The translations under genes and the position numbers were made by a program. DNA of 51,776 nt. Source: CAIQJJ01 sp964606085 (GTDB lineage Bacteria > Chloroflexota > Anaerolineae > Anaerolineales > UBA4823). The stretch covers positions 1 through 51,776 of the forward strand of contig CAZSFD010000032.1 of the NCBI GenBank assembly GCA_964606085.1, given 5' to 3'. This document shows positions 17,103-23,761 of this stretch, piece after piece. Position 1 is the stretch's first letter. The number at the start of each line of letters is the position of its first letter. The notes beneath the pieces are model-generated. The model saw only the letters and a list, made by a program, of their open reading frames with translations, searched no databases and was not told the origin of the DNA.

Positions 17103-17537
17103 CTAACGCGGCGATTGATTATGGAACAACCAATAAATTCCCAATTGGCGCATGGCGTCGGTAAATTGCTCAAAGTCAATCGGTTTGACGATGTAACTGT
17201 TGACGCCGAGTTGATAGCTCTTCAGAATATCGCTTTCCTCGCGCGATGAAGTCAAAATCACCACCGGAACCGTCTGCGTGCGTGGGTCTGATTTGATGCG
17301 ATGCAGCACCTCCAGGCCATTTACTTTGGGCAACTTCAAATCCAAAAAAATAACGCGTGGCTGATCATCCAACTGGCGCGAAGCGTAGCTGCCGGTGGCA
17401 AAAACATATTCGAGCGCTTCTGCGCCATCGCGCACCAGGGCAACGCGCCGTGAGATATTGTATTTTTTGAGCGCATACAGGGCCAATTCAGCATCGTTGG
17501 GATTATCTTCAACCAGGAGGATATCCATAGAACTCAC
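17103..17537 (-). CDS. Single-domain response regulator (Rcp1/CheY-type)
   Basis: Receiver domain only, 144 residues. The acidic pocket is 'LLVEDNPNDAEL', the phospho-acceptor Asp is in 'VIFLDLKLPKVNGLEVL', Thr is in 'VVILTSS' and Lys in 'YIVKPIDF'. The extended alpha4-beta5 and the 'PNDAEL' motif are typical of Rcp1-like regulators that partner with phytochrome or PAS kinases. The GTG start at 17537 has GGGAG 7 nt upstream; an ATG three codons later is an alternative. No histidine kinase is nearby, so the phosphodonor is unknown. It may share a transcript with the downstream HD-GYP gene. Confidence 0.9.
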   Translation of the reverse strand: MSSMDILLVEDNPNDAELALYALKKYNISRRVALVRDGAEALEYVFATGSYASRQLDDQPRVIFLDLKLPKVNGLEVLHRIKSDPRTQTVPVVILTSSREESDILKSYQLGVNSYIVKPIDFEQFTDAMRQLGIYWLFHNQSPR

Positions 17538-17621
17538 TTAATTTCTCCCGCAATTCCTTTACATATATTTTACCTATTCTATCGCAGAGGGGAGGGCAAG
17601 TCCAGCAAACTTTCACCTTCG

Positions 17622-18872
17622 TCAGGAAGATTGTCCAACAATTTCAGTTTCATCCTGCGCGGCGTGTCTGGCTAAAATAGCCGCCGGGCAGAGCAGCCCC
17701 GCCGACATTGTCAACGCCAGGCGCACCGAGGTATTGCCCACCACGCCCACCAGCGGCCCGCCCGCCACCTGCCCGATGGCATCCACCTGACCGCTCATCG
17801 AAAGGATGGTGGCGCGTACGCTGGCATCGAGCCGCTGATTGACCCACGCTTCGTACAGCGGGCCAACGACCCCGCGCGTCACATCTACCATCCACATCGC
17901 CAGCAGCGCTGCCACAAAGCCAACCCCCGGCGGCAGCAGCGACGCCCACGCAAACGCCAGCAGCCCGGCAATGATCAGCCCCGTCAGGCCGGTGAGCGCC
18001 CGGCGCACGCTGCGCGGGTCACCAGTTTGCACACGGCGGCGGGCCAATTCGGTGACGGCAATCGAAAGGAACATGCCGATGATGTTGATCAGCCCGAACC
18101 AGGCAATGGGAGTTAGCGGGATGCTTTCGGGCAGGCCAATGTTGTCGAGCAGGTGCTTGGGCCACAGCCGGTCGTAGCCTTCGGAATACAGGCCGTAGAA
18201 CAGGCCGATGGCGAAGATCAGCCACAAGGCCGGGCGCTGGCGCACCATGCCCAGCCCGCGGCGAAAAGTGGCGCTGAGGTGCTGCCAGGTGTTGCGGTCT
18301 TCCCTGGGGAGGGGGTGAAAGCCGGTTTCGGGCATCCACAGCGCCAGGGCCAGCGCTTGCAGCACCAGCAGCAGCCCGCCAGCGATGATCGGCAGGTTGA
18401 CCGCCAGCCCGCCGATCAGCACCGCCGCGCCAACGCCAAACAGGTTGCCCACGGTGTCAACCTGCCCGCCGCGCAGCAGCGCCCGGTTGGCCGCCGCCTC
18501 ACCGATCTCATCCGTCAGCCAGGCCTGCGTGGCTCCGCTGGTGAAGGTGTAGCCCAACCCCCACAGCATCTGGCCCAGCAAGATCGCCCAAAACTGGGGA
18601 ATGCTGCCTTCGAGCGTGAAGCCCAGCCCGATGATCAGCGTGCCGCTGACGATGGACAGCTTGCGGCTGTACACATCGGCCACCACGCCGGTGGGAATTT
18701 CGAACAGGAAGATCGTCGCTTCCAGGCCGGTGCCGATCAACACCAGTTGCAGCGGCGTCAGGTGAGCCACCGTCACCTGGTACAGTGCGCTGGCGGTGAA
18801 GATCAGGCTGAAACAAAAGCCGGAGGCCAGGCGCATGGCAAGGTAGAGGGGGTAAGCGGGGATTTTGCTCAT
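17622..18872 (-). CDS. MFS transporter
   Basis: Major facilitator superfamily permease of 416 residues with about 12 hydrophobic helices. The loop 2-3 signature 'GVVADVYSRKLSIVSG' follows the family GxxxDxxxRK pattern. Small residues abound in helices 4-5 ('GQMLWGLGYTFTSGATQAWLTDE'), resembling drug or tetracycline-type efflux members. Substrate cannot be told from sequence. It stands alone on the minus strand, divergent from the Rieske operon. Confidence 0.85.
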   Translation of the reverse strand: MSKIPAYPLYLAMRLASGFCFSLIFTASALYQVTVAHLTPLQLVLIGTGLEATIFLFEIPTGVVADVYSRKLSIVSGTLIIGLGFTLEGSIPQFWAILLGQMLWGLGYTFTSGATQAWLTDEIGEAAANRALLRGGQVDTVGNLFGVGAAVLIGGLAVNLPIIAGGLLLVLQALALALWMPETGFHPLPREDRNTWQHLSATFRRGLGMVRQRPALWLIFAIGLFYGLYSEGYDRLWPKHLLDNIGLPESIPLTPIAWFGLINIIGMFLSIAVTELARRRVQTGDPRSVRRALTGLTGLIIAGLLAFAWASLLPPGVGFVAALLAMWMVDVTRGVVGPLYEAWVNQRLDASVRATILSMSGQVDAIGQVAGGPLVGVVGNTSVRLALTMSAGLLCPAAILARHAAQDETEIVGQSS

Positions 18873-18927
18873 TGGGCAGGAAATATAACCTTTACATTTT
18901 CATAACCGATCATTAAACACGGGTTCG

Positions 18928-18933
18928 TATAAT
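18928..18933 (+). promoter_or_regulatory. Candidate -10 element of the cytochrome bc operon
   Basis: A perfect TATAAT lies in the spacer between the divergent MFS gene and the Rieske gene. No convincing -35 hexamer is found at 16-18 bp, so an activator may be needed. Confidence 0.35.
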
Positions 18934-18954
18934 CTCCCGGTATTGAATCGCGCG

Positions 18955-18976
18955 TAGGGCGAAATAACTTTCGCCG
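18955..18976. repeat. GGGCGAAAT palindrome, copy 1
   Basis: A TAGGGCGAAAT... hairpin with a 7-bp stem (GGCGAAA / TTTCGCC). A near-identical copy lies at 21936-21957 behind the diheme cytochrome c gene. Confidence 0.6.
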
Positions 18977-18989
18977 CACCGAATTTTAC

Positions 18990-19022
18990 AGGAGCAGGCC
19001 CACTTTTGGGAAACCTGCCATG
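18990..19022 (+). promoter_or_regulatory. Ribosome site separated from start codon by a hairpin
   Basis: AGGAG at 18990-18994 is ~25 nt from the Rieske ATG (19020). The intervening bases form GCAGG (18994-18998) pairing with CCTGC (19014-19018), with an inner CCCA/TGGG pairing. The fold would bring the ribosome site next to the start codon. Confidence 0.4.
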
Positions 19023-19601
19023 ACCCAAACGCTTCAAACCAACCCACCAACCCCTTCTACCTTCTCACGCCGCGAATTTTTAGGCCTCGCCTGGATCGGC
19101 GCGTTGGGCGTAGGGCTGCTCAAACTGACCGAGATGCTCGGACGCACCTTTCTGCCGCGCCGCCCGAAGGGGACTTACGGCAGCGAGTTCGAGGTCGGCA
19201 CGCTGGCCGAACTGCCCGCCATTGCCGATGCGCCGCTGGCTTACCCGGAGGGGCGCTTCTGGCTGGTGCGCAACGAGACGGGCGTGCTGGCCCTGCACCG
19301 CGCCTGCACCCACCTCGACTGCCTGATTAGTTGGGACGACGCCTCGCAGAAATTCGTCTGCCCGTGCCACGGCTCCGAATTCAGCCGCGAGGGGGCTTGC
19401 CTGCAAGGCCCGGCCTCGCTGCCGCTGCACCGCTTCGCCCTGCGGGTGGTGACGCCCGATGGCGAATTGGCCGCCGAGACCGATGAAACGGGCGCACCAC
19501 TGCCCGTGGATGCGCTGCTCGAAGGCGAAAACGCCGTGGCCGCCGAATCACGCGTGCTTGTAGATACAGCCAGCAAAATCCAGGCGGTTTCTGGTGGATA
19601 A
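19020..19601 (+). CDS. Rieske [2Fe-2S] iron-sulfur protein
   Basis: High-potential subunit of a quinol:cytochrome c oxidoreductase, 193 residues. The N-terminal twin-arginine-type anchor 'FSRREFLGLAWIGALG' (residues 15-30) places the domain outside the membrane. The cluster motif C96-T-H98-L-D-C101 ... C114-P-C116-H117-G-S gives ligands Cys96, His98, Cys114 and His117 and disulfide Cys101-Cys116. The gene opens a four-gene operon and overlaps the cytochrome b gene by 8 bp. Confidence 0.95.
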   Translation: MTQTLQTNPPTPSTFSRREFLGLAWIGALGVGLLKLTEMLGRTFLPRRPKGTYGSEFEVGTLAELPAIADAPLAYPEGRFWLVRNETGVLALHRACTHLDCLISWDDASQKFVCPCHGSEFSREGACLQGPASLPLHRFALRVVTPDGELAAETDETGAPLPVDALLEGENAVAAESRVLVDTASKIQAVSGG

Positions 19602-21147
19602 AGACACTTCTCCCTCTCCACGCACTCGTTTCTTCTCCTGGCTTAATTTTTTGAGCCAATCCTTCCTGGCGGGCATCGGGCTGAACGAATTGCGCGCCAT
19701 CTTGCGCGGCGAACCCATCACCGAAAAGCCCAACCCACGCTACCGGGCGCACGTGTTAAGCATGTTGCTGCACATGCGCCCGCGCTACTACGCCGCCGCC
19801 AGCACGTGGTTCACCCACACCTTCCGCCTGGGCTTCATCACCGTCTTTTTGTTCTTCGTCGAGGTCATCACCGGCATCGTGCTGATGCTCTACTACGTCC
19901 CCACACCCGAAGGGGCTTACGCCTCGATTTTGCGCCTGAACACCGAAATCCCCTTTGGCGAATTGCTGCGCGACATCCACCGCCTGGCCGCCGAAGGCAT
20001 GGTGATCACCACGGCGCTGCACCTGCTGCGCACCTACCTAACCGCCTCGTACAAAAAAGAACGCAAATTCACCTGGCTGACCGGCGTGCTGCTGCTGTTC
20101 ATCGTGCTGTTCTTCGCCTTCACCGGCTACCTGCTGCCGTGGGATCAGCTCTCCTATTGGGCGGTGACGATTGGCACGAGCATGGCCGCCGCCATCCCCT
20201 GGATCGGCGAGACGGTCAACCTGATGCTGCGCGGCGGCCCGGAGATCGGCGCGGATGGCCTGCTGCGCTTCTACCAGATGCACGTCATTTTGCTCCCGGT
20301 GATGACGTTGGTGCTGTTGAGCGTGCATTATTACCGCGTGGCGCGCATTCACAGCATTTCGCTGCCGGCCTCGGTGGAAGAAGGCAACCTTTCGGAAGAA
20401 GCCAGACGTGCAGCCACCCGCCGCATAGACCTGATCCCCGACCTGATCATCCACGAGTGGTTTCTGATCGCCCTCGGCACGCTGCTGCTGTTGGCCGCGG
20501 CGCTCTCCGTGTACGATGCGCCGCTGGAAAGCCCGGCCAACCCGCTGCGCACGCCGCTCGAAACGCAAGCGCCGTGGTTCTTTTTGTGGGTGCAGGGCCT
20601 GCTCAAATTGGGCGATAAAACGATCTGGGGCGTGCTGGTGCCGGGGGCGCTGGGCGTGCTGCTGCTGATCTTCCCCTGGCTCGATCGCAATCCGCACCGC
20701 CTGGGGCGCAAACGCATTCCCGAAATTGCCCTGGCGATGGTTTCGGTGGCGGCGCTGCTGGTCCTGAGTTACATGGGCACCGCCGGATACGGCATCACCT
20801 TCCAGCCAGCCGTGCAGGTGGCGCAGGCCTTCGCCCCCGATGAACACCCCGGCCTGGCGCAGCAGGTGGCCTTCGCTGATTTTCCGGTCGGCGTCTACGA
20901 AGTCGGCCAGGAGCGCAGCGACACGCTGCCGCCCAGCTTCGCCGCGCTGCTCGAACAGGTGGAAGCGTCGCTCACGTCCGCTTACGCCGGCCAGGCCATC
21001 CCACAAACCTGGCTGGTGGTGGAGGAGCGCCAGGCAGACTTGAAGCAGGTGACGCTGCGCCTGCAATGGCAGGCTGCCGACGGCGAGACGAAAACGCACG
21101 AACGCGTCGTCTACATCCACCGCCAGGCATTGGAGGCGCTGCCATGA
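19594..21147 (+). CDS. Cytochrome b (b6 plus subunit-IV-like fusion)
   Basis: Membrane diheme quinol-oxidising subunit, 517 residues, starting at GTG inside the Rieske end. Heme ligands are His129/His143 and His230/His245. The second pair is separated by 14 residues, the spacing typical of cytochrome b6 rather than bc1-type cytochrome b. A subunit-IV-like part follows (helices about 290-400). The Qo-loop PEWY position reads 'QAPWFF', so the usual acidic residue is absent. The last ~110 residues form an uncharacterised soluble-looking extension. It acts with the Rieske protein and the c-type cytochromes downstream, probably oxidising menaquinol (inference). Confidence 0.94.
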   Translation: MDKDTSPSPRTRFFSWLNFLSQSFLAGIGLNELRAILRGEPITEKPNPRYRAHVLSMLLHMRPRYYAAASTWFTHTFRLGFITVFLFFVEVITGIVLMLYYVPTPEGAYASILRLNTEIPFGELLRDIHRLAAEGMVITTALHLLRTYLTASYKKERKFTWLTGVLLLFIVLFFAFTGYLLPWDQLSYWAVTIGTSMAAAIPWIGETVNLMLRGGPEIGADGLLRFYQMHVILLPVMTLVLLSVHYYRVARIHSISLPASVEEGNLSEEARRAATRRIDLIPDLIIHEWFLIALGTLLLLAAALSVYDAPLESPANPLRTPLETQAPWFFLWVQGLLKLGDKTIWGVLVPGALGVLLLIFPWLDRNPHRLGRKRIPEIALAMVSVAALLVLSYMGTAGYGITFQPAVQVAQAFAPDEHPGLAQQVAFADFPVGVYEVGQERSDTLPPSFAALLEQVEASLTSAYAGQAIPQTWLVVEERQADLKQVTLRLQWQAADGETKTHERVVYIHRQALEALP

Positions 21148-21938
21148 AAAACCGCGTCCAACTCGAACTTTTCCTGACCGTGTTGGCGATTGTGGCCGCC
21201 GTGGGGCTGGTCTCGTTTCAAAATGACACCGCCCGCATGGAAAGCTGGGAAGCGCGCCAGCGCGCCCAGGGCATTCAGCGCGGCGCGGCGCTCTACGCGG
21301 CCAACTGCCGCTCGTGCCACGGCGTCAACGGCGAGGGCGTGGGCGATCTCGGCCCGGCCTTCAATGACGCCCATTTTTTCACGGGCCGCCTGGATGAAGT
21401 GTATTGGCCCGGTACGCTCGAAGAATACGTCGCCAATGTCATCGCCGCCGGGCGGGTGGTGCCCACCCGCGATTTCTACGCCGGTGACGGCCAGGTGGCG
21501 ATGACCGCCTGGGCGCAGGTCTACGGCGGCCCGCTGCGCCCCGACGAAATCACCGATTTAACCGCCTTCGTGCTGAACTGGCAGGCCACCGCCCTGGGCG
21601 AGGTGCAACTGACACCCCTGCAAATCACCGCCACGCCCGCCGCCCTGGGCGATGCGCAGCAGGGCCAGCAGATTTTCCTCGCCGCCGGCTGCGCCTCCTG
21701 CCACCGCATCGCGGGGATCAACGAAATCGCCGAGGCTGCCGGCCCCGACCTGACCAACATCGCCACGACCGCCGCCACCCGCCAGGCCAACCTTTCGGCA
21801 GAGGGCTATCTGCGCGAGTCGTTCTTCATCCCCAACGCCTTCATCGTCGCAGGCTACGGCGAAAACTCCGGCTGCGGCGGTGTGTTGAGCTATGCGCAGT
21901 TGGAGCATCTGATCGCTTTCCTGCTGGCGCAAGAGTAG
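21144..21938 (+). CDS. Membrane-anchored diheme cytochrome c
   Basis: Protein of 264 residues with an N-terminal signal anchor (about 7-24) and two CxxCH heme sites, C55RSCH59 and C182ASCH186. Each lies in a cytochrome c domain with downstream Met candidates. The start codon overlaps the cytochrome b stop (ATGA), so the two are translationally coupled. Role inferred: it replaces cytochrome c1/f and passes electrons from the Rieske centre to a terminal acceptor. An upstream in-frame start was rejected because it would lie within cytochrome b and lack the signal anchor at the N terminus. Confidence 0.93.
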   Translation: MKNRVQLELFLTVLAIVAAVGLVSFQNDTARMESWEARQRAQGIQRGAALYAANCRSCHGVNGEGVGDLGPAFNDAHFFTGRLDEVYWPGTLEEYVANVIAAGRVVPTRDFYAGDGQVAMTAWAQVYGGPLRPDEITDLTAFVLNWQATALGEVQLTPLQITATPAALGDAQQGQQIFLAAGCASCHRIAGINEIAEAAGPDLTNIATTAATRQANLSAEGYLRESFFIPNAFIVAGYGENSGCGGVLSYAQLEHLIAFLLAQE

Positions 21939-21957
21939 GGCGAAATTCATTTCGCCC
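21936..21957. repeat. GGGCGAAAT palindrome, copy 2
   Basis: Perfect 9-bp inverted repeat GGGCGAAAT / ATTTCGCCC with a 2-nt loop at the stop codon of the diheme cytochrome gene. It is related to 18955-18976. There is no T-run, so it is a poor terminator. Confidence 0.65.
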
Positions 21958-22006
21958 CAGTTGCCGAACTATGAAAGTATTTTCTCCCAGGCAAGGTCAA
22001 CATAGT

Positions 22007-22094
22007 ACGCGGACAAACGCGGATGGATGCGGATTTAAGTCTATTTTTGCCCGTCAATGGCTTTTTCAGCGTTCTTCCGCGTCCATCCGCGTCC
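22007..22094. repeat. Palindromic decamer repeat between the cytochrome c genes
   Basis: The left arm has three 10-bp units (ACGCGGACAA, ACGCGGATGG, ATGCGGATTT; 22007-22036). The right arm has two units (TTCCGCGTCC, ATCCGCGTCC; 22075-22094). The arms pair over 17 bp with one mismatch across a ~40-nt loop. The open frame through it is a by-product and not part of the next protein. Confidence 0.8.
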
Positions 22095-22138
22095 AATTTC
22101 TTGTTTTGTCTGGCAACATAATAAAAGCAAAGTTCTTC

Positions 22139-23272
22139 ATGCTTTTCGGCCTGGCGCTGTTGGCTTTTGCCGGCATCACCCTGGCTTCGGCGCAGGAGAT
22201 CACCCCGCCCGAAGACCCGGTGGCGCATGGCGCGTGGCTGTACGGCGGCTACTGCGTGCGCTGCCACGGCCCGTATGAGGAAACGGTTGCCGGTGAAGCG
22301 CTCGAAGCCGACGAACTGCGCGATGCCATTAGCGGCAAGGCGCGCGGCTGTCAGGTGAAGTGGGGCATTCTGCAAGGCGGCCCGCTCACCCGCGGCGAAC
22401 TGGACGCCCTGGTGGCTTTCATCACCGCCTGGCAGGAAGCCGGCGGCCTGCCCGATCTGCCGCCGCTGCCGGCCTTCCCCACCGCCACGCCTGAGGCCTC
22501 GCCCACGCCCGATAGCTTCAAACCCACCGAAACCCCCGCCCCCACCGCCTACGTGGAGACGAACCCGGAAATTTTGCTGATCACCGAAAACAACCCGGTG
22601 GCCCTGGGCGCGCGCCTGTACACGCGGCGCTGCTATCGCTGCCATTTGAGCTATGCCTATGGGCGCATGGGCATCGGCATGGAAGAAGAGAAGATCAAAC
22701 GCACCATCAACGAGGGCAAGGCGGGAACTTCGATGCCCGCCTTCAGCCTGCGTGAGGGCGGCACGCTCAAGGTGAGCGAGGTCAACGCCATCGTCGCCTA
22801 CATTTTGGCCTGGGAAAAGCTGGAAGCTGAACCCGCCTTGCCTAGTGTGTTATTCCTGCCGCCCACCCCCGCCCCCGAAGCGCTGCAAATGACGGCGCTG
22901 CTGCCCGTCGCACCCGTCGAGGGGCGCGTGGAGAAGGGTCTGGCGCTGTTCGGTGAGCATTGCCAGGGTTGTCACGGGTTGGGCGGCTTCGGGGCGGCGG
23001 GGCCATCGCTGCACAAGAATTGGCGCTCCGTGCGCCCCGATCTGACGATCCGCGCCACATTGGTCAATGGCATCCCTGGCTCGGCGATGCCCGCCTGGGG
23101 CGCACAGCTAGACGAGGAGCAGATCAACAGCCTGGTGGCGCTGCTGCTCGAATGGTCGCAAGACCCGCCGGAGATCGAAGAAAGGTCAGTAGAAACGGGG
23201 GGCGTTCCCTGGCCCTTGGGATTGCTGGTGGCACTGCTGATTCCGATTGGGTGGGTGTGGCGGCGGCGGTAG
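22139..23272 (+). CDS. Triheme cytochrome c with C-terminal anchor
   Basis: Protein of 377 residues with a signal peptide (1-18, cleaved near 'LASAQ') and three cytochrome c domains with CxxCH sites: C39VRCH43, 'CYRCH' and 'CQGCH'. Pro/Thr/Glu-rich linkers separate them, and a C-terminal helix 'WPLGLLVALLIPIGWVWRRR' anchors it, as in sortase-less surface anchors. The frame is open further upstream, but the ATG at 22139 gives a clean signal peptide and excludes the palindromic repeat. It probably completes the bc complex's electron exit path, giving five c-hemes in the operon. Confidence 0.88.
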   Translation: MLFGLALLAFAGITLASAQEITPPEDPVAHGAWLYGGYCVRCHGPYEETVAGEALEADELRDAISGKARGCQVKWGILQGGPLTRGELDALVAFITAWQEAGGLPDLPPLPAFPTATPEASPTPDSFKPTETPAPTAYVETNPEILLITENNPVALGARLYTRRCYRCHLSYAYGRMGIGMEEEKIKRTINEGKAGTSMPAFSLREGGTLKVSEVNAIVAYILAWEKLEAEPALPSVLFLPPTPAPEALQMTALLPVAPVEGRVEKGLALFGEHCQGCHGLGGFGAAGPSLHKNWRSVRPDLTIRATLVNGIPGSAMPAWGAQLDEEQINSLVALLLEWSQDPPEIEERSVETGGVPWPLGLLVALLIPIGWVWRRR

Positions 23273-23297
23273 CCGGACGACATCACCCGGCTGCCCG

Positions 23298-23347
23298 TGG
23301 CGCAAGTCTTTGACTTGCGCACGCTGGCAAACCATAGGTTTGCGCCA
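23298..23347. repeat. Nested hairpin repeat with alternative pairings
   Basis: Stem GCGCAAGTC / GACTTGCGC with a 3-nt loop (23300-23320) is followed by GCAAACC / GGTTTGC with an ATA loop (23327-23343). The outer ends TGGCGCAA and TTGCGCCA (23298-23305 and 23340-23347) can pair instead, making mutually exclusive folds. REP-like intergenic element. Confidence 0.7.
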
Positions 23348-23421
23348 CAGAGCGGCCCGGTAATTTCCATCGCACTGGAAGTTGCGGGCGAATGCCCAGC
23401 AGTGCGACTACTTCGATAAGG

Positions 23422-23500
23422 TGTCCTGAGCGTAGTTGAGGACATTGTGGGCGAGAAAATGCCTGTTCGAGACTGCATCCTTCGGCTTCGCTCAGGATGA
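23422..23500. repeat. Two TCCTGAGCG-type inverted repeats
   Basis: TGTCCT...AGGACA (23422-23444) and CATCCT...AGGATG (23477-23500) enclose related sequences (TCCTGAGCG on one strand, CGCTCAGGA on the other), so they look like divergent copies in opposite orientation. With the element at 23298 they fill most of the 490-bp spacer 23273-23761, which holds no gene. Confidence 0.6.
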
Positions 23501-23684
23501 TTGGGGATTGTAAAAATATAACTCTGAAGCCGTTCCGGGCAGAAAAACTGAAATGGATTATGCAAAACGAGTTTCGCAGAGCAGATTGACCGGATGGCTT
23601 GGCGACGCGAACGCACTATCCAGGCAGGTAAATCCGCTCAATCCGTTCCAAAATCCGTTGACAGGTGTTTTGCGGCCCAACTTA

Positions 23685-23728
23685 AACAAAAAATGCGAAT
23701 GGCGTCACAGCCATTCGCATTTTTTGTT
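23685..23728. terminator. Bidirectional terminator, 19-bp perfect stem
   Basis: 23685-23703 is the exact reverse complement of 23710-23728, with a 6-nt loop and A/T runs at the stem base. It lies 33 bp beyond the stop of the minus-strand PhoX-like gene. Confidence 0.9.
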
Positions 23729-23761
23729 CTCAGCAGGAATGATTCCTGCCTGGTTAGAGCA

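Noticed and set aside
21971..22138. N-terminal 56-residue extension of the triheme cytochrome
   Set aside because: It is encoded by the palindromic decamer repeat and would bury the signal peptide; the ATG at 22139 is more likely.
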